This document shows positions 56,709 to 64,000 of a stretch of DNA of 64,000 nt, piece after piece (positions within the stretch are counted from its first letter, which is position 1; the number at the start of each line of letters is the position of its first letter). The stretch lies in NCBI RefSeq assembly GCF_900182545.1, contig NZ_FXTJ01000004.1:248001-312000 (forward strand). Reading direction: 5' to 3'. The notes below the pieces were generated by a model. It was not told the origin of the DNA. It searched no databases and saw nothing but the letters and a program-made list of their open reading frames with translations. This DNA is from Geodermatophilus aquaeductus. Its GTDB lineage: Bacteria; Actinomycetota; Actinomycetes; Mycobacteriales; Geodermatophilaceae. The translations under genes were made by a program, and so were the position numbers.

Positions 56709-58213
56709 CGCAGGTCCTCGTCGACGTCGATGCGGTCGCCGGCGACCCCCGGCCGTTCCTGCCAGTACCTGCTGTCCCGGGCGCGCCACACGAACATCAG
56801 CACCAGCCCGAGCGCGAAGATCCCGACGCCGATCACCAGCGGCGGGCCGACCCCCAGCCACGCCTGGCCGGTGTAGGAGTTCTCGGGGTCGGCGAGGTCG
56901 CGGATCGAGAGCGCCAGCAGCCAGATGAGCAGCCCCGCCCCCACCAGCGGCCCGACCCCGATGAGCAGGAACGCCGACACGCTGTGGGTCAGCCGCCGCC
57001 GGTGGTAGACGGCGCAGGCGATGCCGGTCAGCGCGTAGTAGAAGGCGATGAGCAGCGACAGCGCGGTGATCGAGTCGAACAGCGCGTTCTCGCTGACCAG
57101 GCTCACCAGGACGAACCAGATGCTGGCGATGACGCCGACCCACCAGGTGGAGACGTCGGGGGTGCGGTGGCGCGGGGAGACGTGCCCGAACCGGCGGGGC
57201 AGCGCGTGCCGCCGGGCCATCGACAGGCCCGTCCGCGACGCGGGGAGGATCGTGGTCTGGGTCGACGCGATGGCCGCCGTCGCGACCGCCAGCAGGACCA
57301 CCCAGTCCCAGCCGCCCATCACCTCGGTCGACAGCAGCGCGAAGATCGCCTCCTCCTCGTCGGCGTTGTCGGCGAGGTAGTCGGTGCCGGCGAAGGCCAG
57401 GACGGCGACCGCCACCCCGACGTAGGTGACCAGCAGGACGATGGTCGAGACGATCGCGGCGCGGCCCGGCGTCTTCGTGGAGTCGCGGGTCTCCTCGGTG
57501 AGGTTGACCGCCGACTCCCAGCCCCAGTACGCGAACACGCCGAGCAGCAGCCCGCCGGAGAGCGCCGCCCCGCCGGCGCCGAACGGGTTGAGCCAGCTCC
57601 AGCTCGGGTCCAGGCCGCCGAGCGGGCTGTCCCCGGTGACCCCTCGGACGATCGCCACCGCGGCGAAGACCAACAGGGCGACGGTCTGGGCGATGATCAG
57701 CCCGTTCTGCAGGTGGGCCGACAGTTCCGTGCCGAGCACGCAGATCCAGGTCATCAGCAGGATCAGCCCGACGGTCAGCACGAGCACGAGCACGGTGTTC
57801 TCGGCCAGCGAGTCCAGGTTGAGCGTCCGCAGCGTGAAGACGACGCCGACGTTGGCCAGCGACCCGATGATGAGGACGCCGGTCATCGTGATCGCCCAGC
57901 CGCCGATCCAGCCGGCCCACGGCCCCATCGCCCGGGTGACCCACGAGAACGTCGTCCCGCAGTCGGGGTCGACCCGGTTGAGCGCGGCGAACGCCGAGGC
58001 GATGAGCAGCATCGGCACGAACGAGGCGAGCAGCACGCCGGGCGCGTTGACCCCGGTGAGCGCCACCAGTGCGCCGAGGATCGCGGCGAGCGAGTAGGCC
58101 GGCGAGGTGGAGGCCAGGCCGATCACGAGGGCGTCGAGGAACCCGATCGCCCCCGGACGCAGGGTGGCCTCGTCCCCGGGACGGACCGCGGCGTCGGGTG
58201 GGTCGGGCGTCAT
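56705..58213 (-). CDS. APC superfamily amino-acid/amine permease (second copy)
   Basis: The 502-aa protein has 12-14 helices and the same APC group features as the permease at 48777 (IGLASTSPAYSLAAILGALVAL, ALNRVDPDCGTTFSWVTRAMGPWAGWIGGW, YWGWESAVNLTEETRDSTKTPGRAA). It is clearly a paralogue. It is translationally coupled to a universal stress protein gene and divergent from the saccharopine-dehydrogenase-family gene. The substrate is likely an amine or amino acid. Confidence 0.92.
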   Translation of the reverse strand: MTPDPPDAAVRPGDEATLRPGAIGFLDALVIGLASTSPAYSLAAILGALVALTGVNAPGVLLASFVPMLLIASAFAALNRVDPDCGTTFSWVTRAMGPWAGWIGGWAITMTGVLIIGSLANVGVVFTLRTLNLDSLAENTVLVLVLTVGLILLMTWICVLGTELSAHLQNGLIIAQTVALLVFAAVAIVRGVTGDSPLGGLDPSWSWLNPFGAGGAALSGGLLLGVFAYWGWESAVNLTEETRDSTKTPGRAAIVSTIVLLVTYVGVAVAVLAFAGTDYLADNADEEEAIFALLSTEVMGGWDWVVLLAVATAAIASTQTTILPASRTGLSMARRHALPRRFGHVSPRHRTPDVSTWWVGVIASIWFVLVSLVSENALFDSITALSLLIAFYYALTGIACAVYHRRRLTHSVSAFLLIGVGPLVGAGLLIWLLALSIRDLADPENSYTGQAWLGVGPPLVIGVGIFALGLVLMFVWRARDSRYWQERPGVAGDRIDVDEDLR

Positions 58214-58321
58214 GCGACGGTTATGGCAGTAGATCGGCCGTTGGACAAGGGTTCTGTGTTCGCAGACCTGCCCTGACCACGGAAGTCGTCGCTAGGGTGG
58301 CCGCCTCCCGTGGAGGTGGAC

Positions 58322-59530
58322 ATGCGCATCCTGCTGGTGGGCGCCGGCGGTGTCGGCAGTGCCGTGACGGCCATCGCGGCGCGCCGCGACTTCGTCGAGC
58401 GACTCGTCGTCGCCGACTTCGACCCCGCCCGCGCCGAGAAGGCGGTCGCCGCGGCGGGCGACCCCCGGTTCCTCGCCGCGCAGGTCGACGCCTCCGACGA
58501 GGCCGGCGTCCGGGCCCTGCTCGGCGAGCACGGCTGCGACGTGCTGCTCAACGCGACCGACCCGCGCTTCGTCATGCCGCTGTTCCGGGCGTCCCTCGCG
58601 GCCGGCGTCGACTACCTGGACATGGCGATGTCGCTGTCGCGCCCGCATCCGGAACGCCCGTACGAGCAGACCGGGGTCAAGCTCGGTGACGAGCAGTTCG
58701 CGCTGGCCGCCGCGTGGGAGGCGGCGGGGCGGCTGGCCCTGGTCGGCATGGGCGTGGAGCCGGGCCTGTCCGACGTGTTCGCCCGCTACGCCGCCGACCA
58801 CCTGTTCTCCTCGATCGACGAGCTCGGCGTCCGGGACGGGGCCGACCTGACCGTGCGGGGCCACGCGTTCGCGCCGTCGTTCAACATCTGGACCACGATC
58901 GAGGAGTGCCTGAACCCGCCGGTCGTGTGGGAGCGGGACCGGGGCTGGTACACGACGGAGCCGTTCAGCGACCCCGAGGTCTTCGACTTCCCCGAGGGCA
59001 TCGGCCCGGTGGAGTGCGTCAACGTGGAGCACGAGGAGGTGCTCCTCATGCCGCGCTGGATCGACGCCCGCCGGGTCACCTTCAAGTACGGCCTCGGCTC
59101 GCACGTCATCGAGGTGCTCCGGGTGCTGCACGAGACGGGGCTGGACTCCACCGCACCCGTCCGGGTCGGCGAGATCGAGGTCGCGCCGCGGGACCTGGTC
59201 GCCGCGGCCCTCCCCGACCCCGCCTCGCTCGGTGAGCTGATGACCGGGAGGACCTGCGCGGGCCTGTGGGTGAGCGGCACGGGCACCGACGGCCGGCCGC
59301 GGCAGGTCTACCTGTACCACGTGGTGGACAACGCCTGGTCGATGGCCGAGTACGGGTCCCAGGCGGTGGTCTGGCAGACCGCGGTCAACCCGGTGGTGGC
59401 CCTGGAGCTCCTGGCCACCGGACGGTGGCAGGGCAGCGGGGTGCTCGGCCCCGAGGCCTTCGACGCCGTTCCGTTCCTCGACCTGCTGACCGACTACGGC
59501 ACGCCGTGGGGGATGCGCGAGGGGGGCTGA
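58322..59530 (+). CDS. saccharopine dehydrogenase family protein
   Basis: The 402-aa oxidoreductase has an N-terminal Rossmann domain (RILLVGAGGVGSAVTAIAARRDFVERLVVADFD) and the middle segment TDPRFVMPLFRASLAAGVDYLDMAMSLSRPHPE typical of saccharopine/carboxynorspermidine dehydrogenase relatives. It should oxidise or reduce an imine-type intermediate with NAD(P). In this amine context it may link an aldehyde and an amino acid, or form a carboxyalkyl-polyamine, but the reaction is not known. ATG 58322 follows GGAGG; the in-frame GTG/ATG four codons earlier lacks support. Confidence 0.87.
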   Translation: MRILLVGAGGVGSAVTAIAARRDFVERLVVADFDPARAEKAVAAAGDPRFLAAQVDASDEAGVRALLGEHGCDVLLNATDPRFVMPLFRASLAAGVDYLDMAMSLSRPHPERPYEQTGVKLGDEQFALAAAWEAAGRLALVGMGVEPGLSDVFARYAADHLFSSIDELGVRDGADLTVRGHAFAPSFNIWTTIEECLNPPVVWERDRGWYTTEPFSDPEVFDFPEGIGPVECVNVEHEEVLLMPRWIDARRVTFKYGLGSHVIEVLRVLHETGLDSTAPVRVGEIEVAPRDLVAAALPDPASLGELMTGRTCAGLWVSGTGTDGRPRQVYLYHVVDNAWSMAEYGSQAVVWQTAVNPVVALELLATGRWQGSGVLGPEAFDAVPFLDLLTDYGTPWGMREGG

Positions 59531-59553
59531 GGGAGGACCTCCTCAGCCGCCGC

Positions 59554-60912
59554 TCACCGGGCCGGCGCGTGGGCGTCGAAGGCGGCGTCGAGGACGTCGA
59601 GGGCCTCGGTGAGCAGGTCCTGCCCGATGACCAGCGGGGGCAGGAAGCGCAGGACGTTGCCGAACGTGCCGGCGGTGAGGGTGATGACCCCCTCGGCGTG
59701 ACAGGCCTTCGAGATGGCGTTGGTCAGCGCGGCGTCCGGCTCGTTCGTGCCCGGCCGGACCAGCTCGACGGCGAGCATCGCGCCGCGGCCGCGGACGTCG
59801 CCGACGACACCGGAGCGCTCCTGCAGCGCGCGCAGCCGCGGCAGCATGGTCGCCTCGATGCCGCGGGCCGCGCCGGCGAGGTCCATCTCCCGCATGGTGC
59901 GGATGCTGGCGATCGCGGCCGCGCAGGCCACCGGGTTGCCGCCGTAGGTGCCGCCCAGGCCGCCGGTGTGGACGGCGTCCATCAGCTCGGCGCGGCCGGT
60001 GAGCCCGGCCAGCGGCATCCCCCCGGCGATGCCCTTGGCGGTGGCGACCAGGTCGGGGACGACGCCCTCGTGCTCCGAGGCGAACCAGGCGCCGGTGCGG
60101 CAGAAGCCGGTCTGCACCTCGTCGGCGACGAACACCGCACCCGAGCGGCGGCACCAGTCGGCCAGGGCCGGGAGGAAGCCCGGCGCCGGGACGACGAAGC
60201 CGCCCTCGCCCTGGATCGGCTCGATGAGGACCGCGGCGACGTTGTCCGCGCCGATCTGGGACTCGACGAGCGCGAGCGCCCGCGCGGCGGCCTGCTCGCC
60301 GGTCATCCCCGGCTCGTCGCGGAACGGATAGGACATCGGCACCCGGTACACCTCGCCGGCGAAGGGCCCGAAGCCGTTCTTGTAGGGCATGTTCTTCGCC
60401 GTCAGCGCCATCGTGAGGTTGGTGCGGCCGTGGTAGGCGTGGTCGAACACGACGACGGCCGAGCGGCCGGTGGCCACCCGGGCCACCTTGACGGCGTTCT
60501 CCACGGCCTCGGCACCGGAGGTGAACAGCGCCGAGCGCTTCTCGTGGTTCCCCGGGGTGAGCCGGTCGAGCTCCTCGGCGACGGCGACGTAGCCCTCGTA
60601 GGGCCCGACCATGAAGCAGGTGTGGGTGAAGGCGGCGGCCTGCGCCGAGACGGCGGCCACGACCTCGGGCGCGGCGTGGCCGACGCTGGTCACCGCGATG
60701 CCCGAGCCCAGGTCGATGAACGAGTTGCCGTCGACGTCGACCACCACGGAGCCCGCGGCGCGCTCGACGTAGACCGGCAGGACGCTGCCGACGGCGGAGG
60801 TGACCGCGGCGGCCCGGCGGGCGGCCAGCTCGCGGGAGCGGGGACCGGGCACCTCGGTGACCAGGCGCCGCTCCTGGGCGACGGCGACGGGGCCGGGCAG
60901 CAGATCGGTCAT
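59554..60912 (-). CDS. gabT: 4-aminobutyrate aminotransferase (GabT-type)
   Basis: This 452-aa class III PLP enzyme matches GabT: PGPRSRELAARRAAAVTSAVGSVLPVYVERA, SGAEAVENAVKVARVATGR, YHGRTNLTMALTAKNMPYKNGFGPF, the PLP-contacting ADEVQTGFCRTG and the Lys in TAKGIAGGMPLAG. It transfers the amino group of GABA to 2-oxoglutarate, giving succinic semialdehyde. No gabD (succinate-semialdehyde dehydrogenase) lies in the window. It is divergent from the PucR regulator, its probable controller. Confidence 0.93.
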   Translation of the reverse strand: MTDLLPGPVAVAQERRLVTEVPGPRSRELAARRAAAVTSAVGSVLPVYVERAAGSVVVDVDGNSFIDLGSGIAVTSVGHAAPEVVAAVSAQAAAFTHTCFMVGPYEGYVAVAEELDRLTPGNHEKRSALFTSGAEAVENAVKVARVATGRSAVVVFDHAYHGRTNLTMALTAKNMPYKNGFGPFAGEVYRVPMSYPFRDEPGMTGEQAAARALALVESQIGADNVAAVLIEPIQGEGGFVVPAPGFLPALADWCRRSGAVFVADEVQTGFCRTGAWFASEHEGVVPDLVATAKGIAGGMPLAGLTGRAELMDAVHTGGLGGTYGGNPVACAAAIASIRTMREMDLAGAARGIEATMLPRLRALQERSGVVGDVRGRGAMLAVELVRPGTNEPDAALTNAISKACHAEGVITLTAGTFGNVLRFLPPLVIGQDLLTEALDVLDAAFDAHAPAR

Positions 60913-61050
60913 CACTGTCTCCTCGCAGGGCCGGCCTCCCCCGACGGAGGAGGTCCTCCCGCCCAGGGTCCGTGACGTGCGTCTCCGCCGGTACCGTCCG
61001 GATCGGCACCACCGTGACGTCGGGGTGTCCACTTCGTCGAGAGGTCAGCC

Positions 61051-62559
61051 GTGCCGGTCACCGTGGCGACCCTGCTGGGCACCACGTCGCTCGGGCTCAC
61101 GCTGCACACCCGCAGCGCGCCGGTGGACCGTGCCGTCTCCTGGGTGCACGTCAGCGAGCTGGCCGACCCCACGCCGTTCCTCGAGGGCGGCGAGCTGCTG
61201 CTCACCACCGGCCTGGCCCTGGCGCCCGGGGGGACCGCCGGGTACGTCCGCCGGCTGGCCGAGGCCGGCGTGGTCGGCCTCGGCCTGGGCACCGGCCTGA
61301 GCCACGCGGAGGTCCCCCCGGAGCTGGTGGCCGCCGCCGACGAGCACGGCCTGGCGGTCCTCGAGGTGCCGCGGCGGACGCCGTTCATCGCCCTGTCGCG
61401 GACGGTCTCCAGCGCGCTGGCGGCCGAGGAGTACGCGGCGGTCACCCGGACGTCGACGGTGCAGCGGGAGCTGACCCGTGCCGCGGTCGCGCCCGGCGCC
61501 CCGGGGACCGTCGTCGACCGCCTGGCCCGGCACCTCGACGGCTGGGCGCTGCTGGCCGACGCCGCGGGGACGGCGCTGGAGGTCGCGCCGGCGTCCGCGC
61601 GGGACCGCGCCGGTGACCTGACGGCGGCGGTCGACCGGCTGCGGACGACCCGCCCGCCGGCCGCGGCCTCGCTCACCCGGCCCGGCGAGACGGTGCTGCT
61701 GCAGTCGCTGGGCACCGGCTCGCGGGTCCGCGGCTTCCTCGCCGTCGGGCGGCCGGGGCCCTTCCCGGCGGGCGACCGGCACGTGGTCAACGCGGCCGCG
61801 CTGCTGCTCACGCTGCGGCTCGAGCAGTCCCGGGCGTTGACCAGCGGCACCGCGGCGCTGCGGGCGGCGATCCTGCGGCTGCTGCTCGCCGGGCAGACCG
61901 CCGCGGCCGGACCGGTGGTGGAGGCGCTGGGTGAGCGGTTGCCGGCCGAGCCGGTGCTGGCACTGGCCGTGCTCGGCAGCGCGGAGCAGCGGGCCGCCGC
62001 CGTCGACGTGGTCGCCGACGCGGCCGCCTCCGCCTCCGAGCCGGTGCTGTCGGCCGAGCTCGACGACGCCCTCGTCGTCCTGGTCACCGCCGGCGGTCCG
62101 CTGGCCCGGCGGCTGGACGTGCTCCCCGAGCGGGTGCCCGGCGCCGTGCTCGGGACCGCGTCGCCGGTGCCGTGGGACCGGCTCGCCGACGGTGTCCGGC
62201 AGGCGCGGCAGGCGGCCGGTTCCGGCCGGGCCGCCGGACGGCCGGTCACCGCCTTCCCCGACCTCGCGGGCCGGGGCCTGTCGGGCCTGCTCGACCCGGC
62301 GGCCACCGCCGCCTTCGCCGAGGCCGCGCTCGCCCCGCTCGTCGCCGCCGACCGGGCCGGCCCCGGGGACCTCGTCGAGTCGCTGCGCGTCTGGCTGGCC
62401 GCCCACGGGCAGTGGGAGCCGGCCGCGGCCCGCCTGGGCGTCCACCGGCACACGCTGCGCAAGCGGATCCGGCGGGCCGAGGAGCTGCTCGGCCGCGACC
62501 TCGACTCCCCCGGCGTCCGGGCCGAGCTCTGGCTGGCGCTGCACCCGCCTCCCGGGTGA
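61051..62559 (+). CDS. PucR family transcriptional regulator
   Basis: The 502-aa product has the PucR domain order: an N-terminal PucR domain (SWVHVSELADPTPFLEGGELLLTTGLAL), a GGDEF-like middle region, and a C-terminal HTH_30 (SLRVWLAAHGQWEPAAARLGVHRHTLRKRIRRAEELLGRDL). Such regulators often activate GABA, purine or amine catabolic genes on sensing a metabolite; the divergent gabT is the obvious target. The GTG start has GAGAGG. It ends at a perfect 20-bp hairpin shared with the F420-type oxidoreductase gene. Confidence 0.92.
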   Translation: MPVTVATLLGTTSLGLTLHTRSAPVDRAVSWVHVSELADPTPFLEGGELLLTTGLALAPGGTAGYVRRLAEAGVVGLGLGTGLSHAEVPPELVAAADEHGLAVLEVPRRTPFIALSRTVSSALAAEEYAAVTRTSTVQRELTRAAVAPGAPGTVVDRLARHLDGWALLADAAGTALEVAPASARDRAGDLTAAVDRLRTTRPPAAASLTRPGETVLLQSLGTGSRVRGFLAVGRPGPFPAGDRHVVNAAALLLTLRLEQSRALTSGTAALRAAILRLLLAGQTAAAGPVVEALGERLPAEPVLALAVLGSAEQRAAAVDVVADAAASASEPVLSAELDDALVVLVTAGGPLARRLDVLPERVPGAVLGTASPVPWDRLADGVRQARQAAGSGRAAGRPVTAFPDLAGRGLSGLLDPAATAAFAEAALAPLVAADRAGPGDLVESLRVWLAAHGQWEPAAARLGVHRHTLRKRIRRAEELLGRDLDSPGVRAELWLALHPPPG

Positions 62560-62566
62560 CGGCCCT

Positions 62567-62638
62567 CTGACGGCCCAGGTGCACTTCCGCGGACGTGCAC
62601 GGAGCACGTCCGCGGAAGTGCACGGGAGGTGCCGTCAG
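62567..62638. terminator. perfect 20-bp-stem hairpin with outer extension
   Basis: The arms 62579-62598 and 62604-62623 are exact inverse complements (GTGCACTTCCGCGG... with ...CCGCGGAAGTGCAC), with a 5-nt loop. CTGACGGC (62567-62574) and GCCGTCAG (62631-62638) add an outer stem that reaches the oxidoreductase stop codon. It separates two convergent genes. Confidence 0.9.
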
Positions 62639-63681
62639 GAGAAGGCGGGCATCACCTCGTCGTGCAGCAGCCGCAGCTGCTCCTCCACCGTGGCGACGCC
62701 CGAGAGCTCGCGGCCGGTGAACGCCTTGACCATCGACGCGTCGGTGATGGCGGCGATGAGGTGGTTGACCCCGGCCGGCTCGATCTCCTTGATCTTCGCC
62801 GTGACCTCCTCGGGTGTGCCCGCGAAGGAGAGCTTCTCCGCGATCTCCGGGGTCGTCAGCTCGATCCCCCTGGCCAGGTCCCCGCCGCCGATGGCGTCGA
62901 TGATCGGCTTGAGCTGGTCGGGGTCGACCCCGTTGCGCTCGAGCTGCTCGGCCGGCATCGAGGAGGCGTAGATGCCCACCATGCTGCGCGCGGCGTCCTT
63001 GGCGGCCGCGGAGTCCCGGCCGACGGCCACGACGACCCAGGCCCCGAAGTCCAGCGTCGTCCAGTCCTTCCCGGCCTTCTCGGCGCCCACCCGGAGGTGC
63101 TCGGCCGCGTACTCGTAGGCCTCCCGGGTGTAGCTCAGCGCGTGGTGGCAGCCGTCGGAGTGCTCGGCCGCGGCCTCGAACGAGCGGGGACCGCGCATCG
63201 CCCCCATCTTCACCGGCACCCGCTCCTGCACCGGCCGCGCGAAGGTGAACAGCCCGTCGTAGCGGAAGAACTCGCCGTCGAAGGTGATCGCGCCCTCGTC
63301 GAGGAGCGTCCGGACGACGTGCACCCCCTCGATGACGCGGGACAGCGGCTTGGTCTTGCTCCAGTCGATCTTGTACTCGGCGAGCAGGCCGAAGTTGCCG
63401 CTGGAGAGCACGACCTCGGCCCGGCCGCCGGTGAGCTCGTCGAGCGTGGCGGCGGCCTGCGCGATGAGCGTGGGCTCGCGCAGGGTCACCGACGACACGC
63501 TCGGCCCCATGCGCACCCGCGACGTCCGCGCCGCGGCCGCGGCGAAGAGCAGCCAGAGGTCCTTGTGCCAGGTCTCGTCGGCGGCGTAGACGGCGTGGAA
63601 GCCGAGCTCGTCGGCGAGCTCGATGGCCCGCAGCGACTCCTCCAGGGAGTAGTCGGGCAGCATCGCGTAGCTGAACTTCAT
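62635..63681 (-). CDS. LLM class F420-dependent oxidoreductase
   Basis: The 348-aa protein is a luciferase-like TIM barrel of the F420/flavin type: FSYAMLPDYSLEESLRAIELADELGFHAVYAADE, RVRMGPSVSSVTLREPTLIAQAAATLDELTGGRAEVVLSSGNF, and the VPVKMGAMRGPRSFEAAAEHSDGCHHA segment. It resembles methylenetetrahydromethanopterin-reductase-like enzymes. The substrate is unknown. It overlaps the upstream permease gene by ATGA, so it may process the imported compound. Confidence 0.9.
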   Translation of the reverse strand: MKFSYAMLPDYSLEESLRAIELADELGFHAVYAADETWHKDLWLLFAAAAARTSRVRMGPSVSSVTLREPTLIAQAAATLDELTGGRAEVVLSSGNFGLLAEYKIDWSKTKPLSRVIEGVHVVRTLLDEGAITFDGEFFRYDGLFTFARPVQERVPVKMGAMRGPRSFEAAAEHSDGCHHALSYTREAYEYAAEHLRVGAEKAGKDWTTLDFGAWVVVAVGRDSAAAKDAARSMVGIYASSMPAEQLERNGVDPDQLKPIIDAIGGGDLARGIELTTPEIAEKLSFAGTPEEVTAKIKEIEPAGVNHLIAAITDASMVKAFTGRELSGVATVEEQLRLLHDEVMPAFS

Positions 63682-64000
63682 CGGATCTCCTCACTCACCG
63701 GGACAGCGGCGTCCCGCCGGATCTGCTGGAGCTGTGCGGCCACCTCGCGGGCGTCGCCCTCGGGGATGTGGGCAGAGTGCCGGTCCGGCCGGGCCAGGAA
63801 CAGGTAGAGCAGCCCGGTGCCCGCGACGATCGCCAGGCCGATGGCGACGATCCAGCGGTCGAGGAAGGTCTCGGTGCCCGGCGCCGGCTTGATCAGCAGG
63901 ACGATCGCGAAGACGCCGTAGGCCAGGGCGAGGACGTTGACCACCAGCCCGGCCGAGCCGAGGTTCCACAGGCCCGCGGGCCGCCAGCCCCGCACCCGCT
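63678..64000 (-). CDS. C-terminal part of an APC-type permease, partial
   Basis: About 107 codons lie in the window; the gene continues past the right edge. The visible part has three hydrophobic segments (GLVVNVLALAYGVFAIVLLIK, WIVAIGLAIVAGTGLLYLFLA) and a charged C-terminal tail (GDAREVAAQLQQIRRDAAVPVSEEIR). The pattern R-P-A-G-L-W-N-L-G before a helix is typical for the last helices of APC amine permeases. It overlaps the F420-type oxidoreductase start. The upstream part is not visible, so the family call is tentative. Confidence 0.65.
   Translation of the reverse strand, partial: RVRGWRPAGLWNLGSAGLVVNVLALAYGVFAIVLLIKPAPGTETFLDRWIVAIGLAIVAGTGLLYLFLARPDRHSAHIPEGDAREVAAQLQQIRRDAAVPVSEEIR

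Noticed and set aside
1-64000. Signs of recent transfer (mobile elements, tRNA-linked junctions, strong GC shifts).
   Set aside because: No transposase, integrase, tRNA or att-like duplication was found, and base composition is even apart from short promoter regions.

Overview
The window is very GC-rich, nearly all coding, uses many GTG starts, and its genes often overlap in ATGA or GTGA. The order garA-like, gcvH, DUF881, sbp, DUF881, pgsA matches the actinobacterial block known from Mycobacterium (Rv1822-Rv1827). With an F420-type oxidoreductase, DUF1918, PadR and MEDS-domain proteins, this points to a soil or rock actinobacterium. Geodermatophilaceae (Blastococcus, Modestobacter, Geodermatophilus) is my best guess by gene style; it is an inference. 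I saw no tRNA, rRNA, CRISPR array, insertion sequence or prophage.

Layout. 0-3.7 kb: the conserved gcvH/sbp/pgsA operon on the minus strand. 3.7-16 kb: housekeeping and signalling genes (EF-G-like GTPase, PP2C phosphatase, alpha/beta hydrolase, an orphan histidine kinase, a CtpE-like P-type ATPase, a secreted repeat protein, a beta-lactamase-fold protein, a PadR regulator with a candidate operator). 16-24.7 kb: DUF1918, a TetR/acetyltransferase/MFS unit with a tandem 22-bp-spaced operator, a MEDS/STAS/anti-sigma-like pair, RidA and a CocE-type hydrolase. 24.8-29.9 kb: a complete branched-chain amino-acid type ABC transporter operon (livF-G-H-M plus the binding protein). 30-32 kb: quinone oxidoreductase, cold-shock-like protein, GNAT.

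32-48 kb is the most interesting part. It is an island of small membrane and stress-type genes (HdeD, a lipoprotein, a carboxymuconolactone-decarboxylase fold protein, PLDc_N/SHOCT, DUF7144, two related small proteins, STAS, a SulP transporter and two divergent Abhydrolase_9 proteins) around an 890-aa MalT-like LuxR regulator (LAL). By eye I find a 17-bp inverted repeat, TC(A/C/G)TCC-N5-GGA(T/G)GA, in front of most of these genes. It sits 22 or 23 nt upstream of a NANNNT -10-like hexamer at up to 13 promoters. The half-site equals the core of the enterobacterial MalT box, and the spacing puts the near half-site around -37/-38. I infer a local LAL-controlled regulon, including two bidirectional operators, several leaderless genes and a translationally coupled leader ORF before the SulP gene.

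48.7-64 kb is an amine/polyamine catabolic island: agmatinase-family ureohydrolase, copper amine oxidase, Lrp/AsnC regulator, two class III aminotransferases, two complete APC permeases and part of a third, a universal stress protein, a saccharopine-dehydrogenase-family enzyme, a PucR regulator and an F420-type (LLM) oxidoreductase. Together they could import amines, hydrolyse guanidino groups, oxidise or transaminate the amine to an aldehyde, and pass the product to the GABA step.
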